From contig NZ_JAKILG010000019.1 in assembly GCF_023283765.1 (NCBI RefSeq), positions 1 to 64,000 on the forward strand: DNA of 64,000 nt, given 5' to 3'. Shown here piece after piece: positions 28,019 to 36,693 of this stretch. Under the pieces are notes generated by a model. The model searched no databases and was not told the origin of the DNA. It was given only the letters and a program-made list of their open reading frames with translations. The first letter of the stretch is position 1; the number at the start of each line of letters is the position of its first letter. The position numbers were made by a program, and so were the translations under genes. Origin of the DNA: Shewanella profunda (GTDB taxonomy: Bacteria > Pseudomonadota > Gammaproteobacteria > Enterobacterales > Shewanellaceae).

Positions 28019-29324
28019 TTCGCGAGGATGACGGTAGAAGCGATAATTACGCCTTCTCTGTCATTCCCACGAAAGTGGGAATCCACGGTAAAGTCTTTTA
28101 TTATTTGAAATATAAAGCAAGAACTTAAAAGCTGGATCCCCGCGTGCGCGGGGATGACGGTCCTGTTGAGAAGCCTAAGACTGATGTCAAAACTGGATCC
28201 CCGCGTGCGCGGGGATGACGGCAGAAGCGAGAATTACGCCCTCTCTGTCATTCCCGCGAAGGCGGGAATCCACAGTAAAGTCTTTTGTTATCTGGAATAT
28301 AAAGCAAGAACTTAAAAGCTGGATCCCCGCGTGCGCGAGGATGACGGCAGAAGCGAGAATTACGCCCTCTCTGTCATTCCCACGAACGTGGGAATCCACA
28401 GTAAAGTCTTTTGTTATCTGGAATATAAAGCAAGAACTTAAAAGCTGGATCCCCGCGTTCGCGAGGATGACGGCAAAGGCGAAAATTACGCCCTCTCTGT
28501 CATTCCCGCGAAGGCGGGAATCTACGGTAAAGTCTTTTGTTATCTGAAATATAAAGCAAATTACCTAACAGCTGATCCCCGCGTGCGCGAGGATGACGGC
28601 CAAAGTTCGGGTGTCACTGGAACCCGAACCGCTGGATCCCCGCATACGCGAGGATGACGGCGGAAGCGAGAATTACGCCCTCTCTGTCATTCCCGCGAAG
28701 GCGGGAATCCACGGTAAAGTCTTTTATTATCTGGAATATAAAGTAAGAACTTAGAAGCTGGATCCCCCCGTGCGCGAGGATGACGGCAAAGACGAGGATT
28801 ATGCCCTTGCTGTCATTCCCACGAACGTGGGAATCTACGGTAAAGTCTTTTGTTATTTGAAATATAAAGTAAGAACTTAAAAGCTGGATCCCCGCGTGCG
28901 CGGGGATGACGCGATTTAAGTTCTGAGGTTTCTTACAATCACAGGTGGATCCCCGCGTGCGCGGGGATGACGCTGGTCTTAATGGTTTGGATGGTCTTAA
29001 TGGAGCTGGATCCCCGCGTGTGCGAGGATGACGGCAGAAGCGAGAATTACGCCCTCTCTGTCATTCCTGCGAAGGCGGGAATCCACGGTAAAGTCTTTTA
29101 TTATCTGGAATATAAAGTAAGAACTTAGAAGCTGGATCCCCCCGTGCGCGAGGATGAAGGCAAAGATCGGAATGACGTTCCATTATGTCATTCCCGCGAA
29201 GGCGGGAGTCCACGGTAAAGTCTTTTATTATCTGGAATATAAAGCAAGAACTTAAAAGCTGGATCCCCGCGTGCGCGAGGATGACGGCGGAAGCGAAAAA
29301 ACACTTAAAAGACAGATCTCCCGC

Positions 29325-29423
29325 ATCGATAACTGCTCCTGCGTTATTCTACCTTCTGCATCTGACCACCATGGAGGGTGGAAATGTTATATTTTGTATG
29401 GAACAAAATTGACCATGCAGTCG
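29325..29423. repeat. 98-bp nested element, copy 2
   Basis: Nearly identical to copy 1 and at the same position inside a type-A palindrome. It has CCACC-ATGGAG-GGTGG as a small hairpin. The upstream 80 bp also match the upstream of copy 1, so copies 1 and 2 share a larger duplicated block. Confidence 0.75.
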
Positions 29424-29591
29424 TTCGCGAGGATGTCGAGAGTGTGGCTACGAGCAAGAGTATTGTTGATACATGTGCTGGCACAGGAGTAAGGGGGACT
29501 AAATAGTTTCAGTTTGTTTCATCCGTTTGCTCTGATTTTTTATGTTACAATTTGGGCACTTAACCATGGCTTATCAATCCTAAATATATCA

Positions 29592-29880
29592 ATGAGAAAA
29601 GGCATTTTACTGGCAGGAACAGGTTACCGTCTTTATCCCATGACGCAGCTTGTGTGTGAACCGCTACTGCATATCTAGGATAACCTATGATTTATTACCC
29701 TCTAGTTACGCTTATGCAGGCGGGGATTCGGGATATTCCCCCAGGATTTAGTGTTATTTAATATCCTGTTAGGTGATGTGGCGCATTGGGGGATTAATCT
29801 GAAGTAGGCTGAACAATTGGCACTGCCTTTAGTTAAAAGTGGTTATGGTGAGTATTTGCTCGGATTACTGGATAGGCAGG
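29592..29880 (+). pseudogene. rfbA: Gutted second rfbA
   Basis: The 5' end reads MRKGILLAGTGYRLYPMTQ, then continues with a stop and frame changes through FITL and a match to LMQAGIRDI of thymidylyltransferases. After a large internal deletion the frame ends with ALPLVKSGYGEYLLGLLD, which corresponds to the C-terminal [17 protein letters not shown] of intact RfbA. It lies directly upstream of a second rfbC, so it belongs to the same decayed rhamnose set as the rfbB fragment at 23173. Confidence 0.82.
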
Positions 29881-29886
29881 TTTTTC

Positions 29887-30423
29887 ATGAAGTGTATTGA
29901 AACGGAATTAGCAGAGGTTTTAGTGTTTGAGCCGCAGCGCTTTGGAGATGAGCGAGGCTTTTTTATGGAGACATTTAGGCAGTCCTATTTCGATGCGTGT
30001 TTTACTGAAAGAGGTTTTAGTCTCCCTATCTTTGTGCAAGAAAATCATAGCCGCTCGCAGCAAAATGTATTGCGTGGCTTACATTTTCAGCGCTTGCAAC
30101 CGCAGGGTAAATTAGTACGGGTTTGTACTGGAAGTATTTTTGATGTGGCTGTGGATATTCGTGCAAACTCTCCTACCTATGGTCAATGGGTGGGGAGAGT
30201 GTTATCGGCGGATAATCGTTTACAAATGTGGACTCCACCAGGCTTTGCCCACGGCTTTTATGTGCTTAGTGAGTTTGCCGATGTGATTTATCGCTGTACT
30301 GACTATTATGCCCCTCAAGATGAGTATGTGCTCGGGTGGAATAATACTGATTTCTCTATAGATTGGCCGCTAATTGCCGAGCCGCTTCTATCAGATAGAG
30401 ATGCAATGGCAGCAAGAACCTAG
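29887..30423 (+). CDS. rfbC: dTDP-4-dehydrorhamnose 3,5-epimerase, second copy
   Basis: An intact 178-residue cupin epimerase with GDERGFFMETF, QENHSRS, LRGLHFQ and PPGFAHGFYVLS. It differs considerably from the copy at 7842-8405 and so was not made by a recent duplication. ATG 29887 is preferred because the family sequence begins there; earlier in-frame codons overlap the rfbA remnant. It is the only intact member of the second rhamnose set. Whether it is expressed is unclear. Confidence 0.92.
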   Translation: MKCIETELAEVLVFEPQRFGDERGFFMETFRQSYFDACFTERGFSLPIFVQENHSRSQQNVLRGLHFQRLQPQGKLVRVCTGSIFDVAVDIRANSPTYGQWVGRVLSADNRLQMWTPPGFAHGFYVLSEFADVIYRCTDYYAPQDEYVLGWNNTDFSIDWPLIAEPLLSDRDAMAART

Positions 30424-30946
30424 CAAGTCACACTGATATGCAACGCACAGCCCTGATTATCGGTCGTTCAATTGGCTTTTCATTTCAACTAAAGTATTAC
30501 CCTGTGCAAAATTTTTTATTATCTAAAATATAAAGCAAATTACTTAAAAGCTGGATCCCCGCATCGATAACTGCTCCTGCGTTATTCTACCTTTTGCATC
30601 TGACCACCATGGAGGGTGGAAATGTCATATTTGTATGGAACAAAATTGACCATGCAGTCGTGCGCGAGGATGACGGCAAAGGCGAAAATTACGCCCTCTC
30701 TGTCATTCCCGCGAAGGCGGGAATCCACAGTAAAGTCTTTTATTATCTGGAATATAAAGTAAGAACTTAAAAGCTGGATCCCCGTGTTCGCGAGGATGAC
30801 TGCTAAGGGGAGGATGGCGGTAATACTAGAATGACGATTATTAGTGGGTGATATAACAGCTCAAAATAATTGCAAGTTCCGCCTAGATAACGGTTCCTGC
30901 AATTATGTGTGTACACTGGGATAACAACTAAGTTTCTAATTGCATC
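30424..30946. repeat. Palindromes and third 98-bp element between rfbC copy 2 and yjbH
   Basis: Holds the third copy of the nested element, a type-B palindrome near 30705 and a type-A palindrome near 30772, with the usual linkers. The convergent ends of rfbC (plus) and yjbH (minus) meet here. I see no clear Rho-independent terminator. Confidence 0.8.
30563..30660. repeat. 98-bp nested element, copy 3
   Basis: The cleanest example: left flank GCTGGATCCCCGC and right flank GTGCGCGAGGATGACGG are the two halves of one type-A palindrome, with the element precisely between them. Confidence 0.8.
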
Positions 30947-33331
30947 CTACTTTTCGACACTCGGTTTGGTGTACCAAGGTGCACGAGCATCTGTGACATC
31001 AAACAGACTGTATTTACGGCCGAGCATTTGGCCGCCATCACGGGTCAATGGTATCCAAGATAGGAAGGCACGACTGTGAGTTGATTTAATGGTCATTAGA
31101 TCAAATGGAACCGAAATATAGAAACCTTTGGTAAAGCTACCTTCACCATACTCATCCGAAGAAAGGTTCGTTTTAGTTGCAAATGCACCAACAATGACAC
31201 CACTATCAAACTGTTTAGAGAAATCAACCGTTACGCCTTTATCTTCAGTGAGATACTGTCCAGCACTGACCCTGAGTAAAGTATTAGGGAACCACTCGGG
31301 TTGATAATAAACCGTGGCATGTCCAGTCACAGCACCAGTTTGTACTCGGTAGGCTCGATTTGTGAGTGGATCGAACTGATGTTCATCCTCAAAGAAACCA
31401 AACATATTGTCTGGATCCCGTTGTTTCACATAGTTAGCATCGACACCAAAGGCCCATTGACTATCAAGTGGGCGATACATGAATTCCGTTCCCACACCGC
31501 CGTACATCATCTCTAAATAACCACCATAGGCTTGGTAGGAGACATTATCGCTAAGATTATCCATCCAAGTGAGCTGTAGGTTATTTACTCTTACAGGGTT
31601 ATCGTGAACATATTGACGGATCAAAGTACGAACACGTTTTAAATCAGTACCATCTGGTGGCACATCATATAAGAACTTATCGTAGTTATCGTATAAGTTG
31701 AGGTAGAGGGAACCGCCAAATTCAACGTTATCGGTAAATTTATAGTTTGCGCTGCCAGTCACCCCAATATTAAACATATAGAAGCCCTCTGAGCCTCCAA
31801 AAGATTGCACCATGGTTGGGGAAATATCAAAGCCAAGCTTGTCTAACCAATCTGTGTTTGTTTGGGTAACGAGTGTGCCCTGTGGTTCACTAGGAACTTT
31901 GACCTGGCTTGCATCGCTAACTTTGGCATTGAGGTATGCAAAATTGGCAACTGTTGCAAATTTTTCTGCATCGATACGGGTTTCAGTAATTGGCTGACTG
32001 TAGTGGGTTTCAATCAGGCGATACTCTTTGATTTGCGTGAGGGAACAGTTGTTGGCGAGTATCGTTGCCGCTCTGTGGTGCGCTTCGCTTCTATCGCGAA
32101 ACTTAGTTTGTTCACCAACAACGGTAATGTTATCTGTGCCCAGATAAATTTTCGCATTATTGTAGCCGGCGATACGTTGCAGATCCTGCGCAACCTTATC
32201 CCAGTCGATCGTCTCTTTTGCCGCAGTAGATATAGTTGCAACATTAACTGAATTTGATGCACTGGCAGTGCTATCAATGCTAACAGCAGCATCAGTTTTA
32301 GCGCTGATCGTATTTGTTTCGCGATACGAAGCGGTATCTACCGTCGTTGTGCTTGATGGTGTTTCTTCGGTTTGTGCTAATTGCACTTGGGTCATAGGTG
32401 CTGCTGGGAGCGGTTTATATTTAGCCGCTGCCGGATCGCGTTTAATTTGGGTTAACTCATTGAAGTTAGTTTGCAAACTAAAGCCTAGTGTCCAAGTATT
32501 ACCGCGCTCATAGCTTAAATGCAGATCTCCCCAGTTGCCAAAGCGGTACAGCAAGCCATAGTTGAACTTGCTGTCCTGGGTCATATCTATACCACCACGC
32601 ACGACGGGAAAGTCAGCCTCGTAATCGTTACCATCATATTCCACTTTTACCCGCAGTGGATCCCAAGGGGTTTGGTATTCAACACCGCCAAAGAGCGCTG
32701 CACAGCCTTTAAACCAGCGCTGATAATCGATTTCGCCACCCTTACCAGTGTAGGAAGTATCTCTATCACACTCGTAATTGAGGTCCTTTTTATCCGAGGT
32801 TAAGTTACCGCTATTACCTATATAACCCCAGCCAATACCTAAGGTGAAATCCAGTGGACCGACTCTTTTAGTGGCAGCAATAAATTCACTATCAAATAAT
32901 CCCGTCCCCCCAAGATCGCGTACACCGAAAGAAGTTTCGGGTAGCCAGTTACTTTCTTCAAGTAGGCGGATTTTAAAGTCTATGCCTTTATCTGTGTATT
33001 TAGTGTTACCGCTAAAACTAGGATCACTGCTGTAAAACAGATCGTGCACTAAGGTGTAGCGCACAGTGGTCTCAAACCACGGAAATAATTGTACTGAGGC
33101 ACTATAGTGCTGATATTCATCGTTATAAGTGGTTGAGAAATTAAACTCGCCTTCGGCGGCCATGCGACCCGTTGGCATTTGCATTAAGCCAACACCACCA
33201 AAATCCGATTGCGAGGGTAACAGGGTTGGATAGGAAAATTCATCGGCGGACGCATGTAATAGTGGCAAGAGCGCCAGTGTAAGCGTAGATAGACGGCCTA
33301 AAGTATGGATTGAATGGCTAGACTTTTTCAT
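30947..33331 (-). CDS. yjbH: YjbH/GfcD-type outer-membrane exopolysaccharide protein
   Basis: A 794-residue exported protein with a signal peptide (about 1-29), followed by LLPSQSDFGGVGLMQMPTGR, the start typical of the YjbH (DUF940) family of predicted outer-membrane barrels. Alternating aromatic and polar strands are seen along the sequence, with a low-complexity Ser/Thr/Ala linker near 320-375. In E. coli the gfcABCD genes are needed for group 4 capsule and yjbEFGH for an exopolysaccharide. Its ATG overlaps the yjbG stop by one base. Confidence 0.87.
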   Translation of the reverse strand: MKKSSHSIHTLGRLSTLTLALLPLLHASADEFSYPTLLPSQSDFGGVGLMQMPTGRMAAEGEFNFSTTYNDEYQHYSASVQLFPWFETTVRYTLVHDLFYSSDPSFSGNTKYTDKGIDFKIRLLEESNWLPETSFGVRDLGGTGLFDSEFIAATKRVGPLDFTLGIGWGYIGNSGNLTSDKKDLNYECDRDTSYTGKGGEIDYQRWFKGCAALFGGVEYQTPWDPLRVKVEYDGNDYEADFPVVRGGIDMTQDSKFNYGLLYRFGNWGDLHLSYERGNTWTLGFSLQTNFNELTQIKRDPAAAKYKPLPAAPMTQVQLAQTEETPSSTTTVDTASYRETNTISAKTDAAVSIDSTASASNSVNVATISTAAKETIDWDKVAQDLQRIAGYNNAKIYLGTDNITVVGEQTKFRDRSEAHHRAATILANNCSLTQIKEYRLIETHYSQPITETRIDAEKFATVANFAYLNAKVSDASQVKVPSEPQGTLVTQTNTDWLDKLGFDISPTMVQSFGGSEGFYMFNIGVTGSANYKFTDNVEFGGSLYLNLYDNYDKFLYDVPPDGTDLKRVRTLIRQYVHDNPVRVNNLQLTWMDNLSDNVSYQAYGGYLEMMYGGVGTEFMYRPLDSQWAFGVDANYVKQRDPDNMFGFFEDEHQFDPLTNRAYRVQTGAVTGHATVYYQPEWFPNTLLRVSAGQYLTEDKGVTVDFSKQFDSGVIVGAFATKTNLSSDEYGEGSFTKGFYISVPFDLMTIKSTHSRAFLSWIPLTRDGGQMLGRKYSLFDVTDARAPWYTKPSVEK

Positions 33332-34116
33332 TACAGAGCCCGATTCCTGAGTAATTCAATGATGTTTTCATTCAAATGGGCGTAGCCATCAAATAGACTT
33401 GAAAACTCAACAAAGAGTGTTGCACCGGGCGCGATATCCTGCGCTTGGTGATTCCAATAGGCGATAGGTTGTTTAATCGCTTTGCCATCGGGTTGAATAA
33501 TCCAGACTAAGCTGGTTTGTGCATTATCGAGTAAGCCTGCTTGGGTAAGATAATCTTTGCTGCTCGCTTGGCTTTGCCACGTCATATTGCCAGTTTGAGT
33601 CACTGCGCCAAGTACCGTAATGGTCGTTGGGCGGGGTGGTAAGACGAGTTGATATTTACCATCAATAATTGCGTTATAAGACTCGGTAATACGAATAACA
33701 TCAATATCTAAGGGTTGCATTACCCGCTGACCTAACTTAATACCGCGTAAAAACTGCGCTAGTTGGGCAAGCTTAGCAATATAGCGACTATCATTGGTGG
33801 CTTCTCCCATTTGAGCGAGTTGAGAGAGTATCTGTTGACGTTTAGTTTCTAATGCTGCGGTATTTTCAATATCGAGTAAGGCTGCACCTAACCAGTAAAT
33901 GGGAGCAACTTCTTTGTTATTGGTTTTATTATAGAGAGGGAGTTGTTGTATGCCATCTTGCACGGCTTGCCCAATACGAATGCCCGTAGGGTAAACGATA
34001 TGCAGTTGTGCCTCCTGATGAGAGGATGTCGTCACAAACAGCTGAGTTTCAGCATGGGCAGCAGTCGATAACACTGAACTTACTAGCAGCGCCAAAGATG
34101 TTAAATAGGATTTCAT
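33331..34116 (-). CDS. yjbG: YjbG/GfcC-type capsule biosynthesis periplasmic protein
   Basis: A 261-residue periplasmic protein with a signal peptide ending TAAHAE. The C-terminal part contains an SLBB-like segment (TVLGAVTQTGNMTWQSQASSKD) as in GfcC. ATG 34116 has GGAGG at proper spacing; an upstream in-frame start would run into the yjbF end. It lies 10 bp after yjbF and overlaps yjbH, so the genes form one operon. Confidence 0.87.
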   Translation of the reverse strand: MKSYLTSLALLVSSVLSTAAHAETQLFVTTSSHQEAQLHIVYPTGIRIGQAVQDGIQQLPLYNKTNNKEVAPIYWLGAALLDIENTAALETKRQQILSQLAQMGEATNDSRYIAKLAQLAQFLRGIKLGQRVMQPLDIDVIRITESYNAIIDGKYQLVLPPRPTTITVLGAVTQTGNMTWQSQASSKDYLTQAGLLDNAQTSLVWIIQPDGKAIKQPIAYWNHQAQDIAPGATLFVEFSSLFDGYAHLNENIIELLRNRAL

Positions 34117-34126
34117 AGTGCCTCCA

Positions 34127-34837
34127 CTAAGACGCAAATGGCTTGAGTAAGGTGATGTCGATAAAAGGCAGATTTGGTGCAATTTTCTGACGACTTTTTA
34201 CAACATGCCCATTGTCTGATCTTAGCCAAAAATCATTTTGGTATTGGATATTTAGACCTTCAACAGATACTGCCTCGCTGTAGTGCAGTAGCTGCGTTGG
34301 GGTATCGTTGATAAGGATATTTTCTTCGGCAATAAAATTAAACTGCGAACTGGCCTTGTAGCCGTAGTGGTAACCGGGTTGCCAGTCGATGGTGCGAGTC
34401 CAGGTTTTTGGGGTGCTGCTTACATGCAAACCTAAAAGAATAGGATCAGGGTCGCGGCTTTCTACTGCGGCTAAATTACCATCAAGCAGATTATGGGTTT
34501 TGACTAGGCGACCATTGACTGTCACTAGCATGCCATTATCTGCAGATAACCATTTTAGCTCTGTGGTGTCTGGGGCAGGCCTAATATGAGAAAGGGTTGC
34601 TTTAGGCTCAGCAAAGGCTAAAACCACAAATGCCTGAGGGGTGTCACCTATCTTGGCATAAATGCTGGCATAGGGATTGGCTTTCACTTGTTCAGTCGTG
34701 AGTTTAACGTCATCTTCACCGATAAATGCTAACTTAATGGTATCGTTGAGAGCACTAATTCTTTGACTACAACCAGTAACACCCATCAACACGACGGAGA
34801 CAGTTAGTAGTGACAATAGATTTTTATTTATACGCAT
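34127..34837 (-). CDS. yjbF: YjbF/GfcB-type lipoprotein
   Basis: A 236-residue outer-membrane lipoprotein with lipobox GVTGC (Cys23). The body is rich in beta structure and carries the family stretch KWLSADNGMLVTVNGRLVKT. It is the second gene of the yjbEFGH set, separated from yjbE by a terminator-like hairpin. Its partners YjbG and YjbH are encoded directly downstream. Confidence 0.87.
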   Translation of the reverse strand: MRINKNLLSLLTVSVVLMGVTGCSQRISALNDTIKLAFIGEDDVKLTTEQVKANPYASIYAKIGDTPQAFVVLAFAEPKATLSHIRPAPDTTELKWLSADNGMLVTVNGRLVKTHNLLDGNLAAVESRDPDPILLGLHVSSTPKTWTRTIDWQPGYHYGYKASSQFNFIAEENILINDTPTQLLHYSEAVSVEGLNIQYQNDFWLRSDNGHVVKSRQKIAPNLPFIDITLLKPFAS

Positions 34838-34934
34838 CCGAGTTGCTTATTCTCAATAATAAATATCAAATGTAGAGAGATGTGAGTGTGATTTCAACCC
34901 ATAGAATGGGTTTTATCTATCTCAAAATATGCTT

Positions 34935-34966
34935 TAAAAAAAACAACCGCCAATCGGCGGTTGTTT
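34935..34966 (-). terminator. Terminator or attenuator between yjbE and yjbF
   Basis: AACAACCGCC-hairpin-GGCGGTTGTT followed on the minus strand by a run of Ts. As it lies inside the yjbE-yjbF spacer, it probably lowers expression of yjbFGH relative to yjbE rather than ending all transcription. Confidence 0.85.
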
Positions 34967-34984
34967 TCGCTTATCCAAGGTGGA

Positions 34985-35224
34985 TTAGTTAGAACCAGTA
35001 GTTGAATTAGTGCTAGTACTAGTGATTGGGTTGCCATCAGAGCCGTTAGCGGCAACAACAACACCAGCAACAACAGCACCTGCTGCGATTGCACCAGCAG
35101 TCATAGTACCAACTGCACCGCCAGTAGTTGCACCACCAGTAGTAGTGCCAGTGTCAGCAGCGTTAGCCGCAACAGAACCTAACATAGTTAAAGCAGTAAC
35201 AAGTGCTAATGAAGTTTTTTTCAT
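34985..35224 (-). CDS. yjbE: YjbE/GfcA-like small secreted Gly/Thr/Ala-rich protein
   Basis: A 79-residue product with a signal peptide (MKKTSLALVTALTMLGSVAA then NAAD), a Thr/Gly repeat, a hydrophobic Ala/Val segment and a Ser/Thr-rich tail. This composition and its position before yjbFGH match GfcA/YjbE. The function in capsule assembly is not established. It is the promoter-proximal gene and likely made in excess because of the hairpin after it. Confidence 0.75.
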   Translation of the reverse strand: MKKTSLALVTALTMLGSVAANAADTGTTTGGATTGGAVGTMTAGAIAAGAVVAGVVVAANGSDGNPITSTSTNSTTGSN

Positions 35225-35505
35225 AGTGATTCCCTTTTAGAAAAAATTAACCTAATTTTTAGCTAATCTAGTACGGCATGATAGGTGATTCAATTCAAAT
35301 GATCAATGTTAAATCCTAACAAGTCTTAAAACTTTTGACTGATATTGCATCCCGCTATTACAAAATATCCCTTATTTATTAATAGGTTTGTGTCATTACG
35401 AAGAAGCATATACCGATCAAGTGAGTGCCTTCGGCTTATATTATTTTTGATGTATATAATCAAAGTCATTCCATTGGGTTGTTGGGCTCATGATGCAGTG
35501 TGTTG

Positions 35506-36693
35506 TTAACTCAGGCTAAAAAACGTTTTAAGCTCATTTATTTGCTCCATAGTATCTTTATAACCTAAATCGATTAATGCACTGGTATAGGATTTTTCAA
35601 ACAATAAATAAGAAACAATACTCGAATCTGATTGCCTATTAATCCCAATAAAACCAAGTAGGATTCTTATTGCCCAAGGCATGTCATCATAAAATCGAGC
35701 AGCCAGTTTACTTAAGTCTTCACTCGGTTTGATTACTAAGGTTTTTATGGGTTGCAGAGTTAGTTTTTCACGGCTTTCTTCGGGGATCTGACCTAAGGTG
35801 TTATTGATCCGCTCTAATCTTTCCAGATCGCTATTGAGGGTATCCGAAAAGATAGTATCAAGCAGATGACCTGCAATGGTGGCTGTTTTGGGGTGATATT
35901 CCAATTCCATCGGAAAATGTTTATGTGGGCTATCTAAGTTAATCACTAATAGTTTTTTGGCACCTAAGTGGATCGGGCTCGACAATGGTGCAAGTTGGTG
36001 AACCGAACCATCGCCATAGTAAGCCTGATTGAGCTTAATGGATGGGAATACCATAGGAATCGCTGAGCTGGCTAATAAATGCTCAGTGTTGAGCATCATG
36101 CGTTCACCGCTACGCCTTGCCCTCGTCCAGTTGTCTATGTCCCGTGAGGCTTGGAAGAAGGTCACCGAACGGGAATTGTTATAACAAGATGTATCAACAC
36201 TTAGAGCCGTGAGTGAGCCGCTGCGTATATTACGATCAATGCGTTTGAAGTCGATAAGCTCGTTGAGCAAATGTCTTAAGGGATCATTATCGAGCAAACT
36301 CCCCGCATCGGTATTCACTTTATCGTCCTGCATGCCCTTGAGTGCCATTTTGGCTAGATGACTCAATACGCCCCAAATAGAGGCTCGATAGACTTTTCGA
36401 GTTTCAAAATGGCGCCATACCCACTCAAGTTTTCTGACACCAAGGTGAAAGCATGAAGCATGTGTCGCTATGGCCGTGCCATTTATTGCCCCTGCGGATG
36501 TACCACAAATAATTTTAAAGGGAATGCCTTGATTGCGTGGATAAAGCTGGACGAGTGCTTTTAACACGCCCACTTGATATGCGGCCCGTGCACCACCGCC
36601 GCCTAGGACTAAAGCTGTAGATGTTGGCAATCTGCTGACCCTATTGATTGTTTTAATAATTTTATTAAAGCAATGCCTCTCGTTAAAAAGCAA
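35506..36693 (-). CDS. Patatin-like phospholipase
   Basis: A 395-residue predicted lipid acyl hydrolase. The oxyanion-hole glycine run LGGGGARAAYQVGVL and the nucleophile elbow CGTSAGAINGTA (GxSxG) are clear. The catalytic Asp is probably in YYGDGSVHQLAPLS (DGS, the usual DG motif). No signal peptide is seen. The frame opens at TTG 36693, with no good ATG before the first motif, so the exact start is uncertain. Confidence 0.85.
   Translation of the reverse strand: MLFNERHCFNKIIKTINRVSRLPTSTALVLGGGGARAAYQVGVLKALVQLYPRNQGIPFKIICGTSAGAINGTAIATHASCFHLGVRKLEWVWRHFETRKVYRASIWGVLSHLAKMALKGMQDDKVNTDAGSLLDNDPLRHLLNELIDFKRIDRNIRSGSLTALSVDTSCYNNSRSVTFFQASRDIDNWTRARRSGERMMLNTEHLLASSAIPMVFPSIKLNQAYYGDGSVHQLAPLSSPIHLGAKKLLVINLDSPHKHFPMELEYHPKTATIAGHLLDTIFSDTLNSDLERLERINNTLGQIPEESREKLTLQPIKTLVIKPSEDLSKLAARFYDDMPWAIRILLGFIGINRQSDSSIVSYLLFEKSYTSALIDLGYKDTMEQINELKTFFSLS

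Larger units (their letters stand above)
27172..29591. repeat. Right array of alternating type-A and type-B palindromes
   Basis: About 2 kb built from composite units of roughly 120-130 bp: type-B palindrome (ATTCCC-N8-GGGAAT), linker with AAAGTCTTTT and TCTGGAATATAAAGC, AAGAACTTAAAA, type-A palindrome (GCTGGATCCCCGC...GCGAGGATGACGG), then a short GAAGCGAGAATTACGCCC linker. Type-B cores lie near 27262, 27390, 27520, 27640, 27783, 28060, 28248, 28377, 28498, 28685, 28811, 29058 and 29188; type-A cores lie between them, with extra consecutive copies near 28128-28190 and 28883-29006. Translations of the array give spurious frames on both strands. The last 150 bp before 29592 look unique. Confidence 0.92.

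Noticed and set aside
27255-29300. CRISPR-like look of the regular repeat array
   Set aside because: Units are about 120-130 bp with two alternating palindromes, the linkers are themselves repeated rather than unique spacers, and no cas genes are near.
27132-29500. Many open frames of 60-135 codons on both strands (reading as SFPRRREST or SWIPACARMT type peptides)
   Set aside because: They are translations of the palindrome units, repeated and without ribosome binding sites or family similarity.
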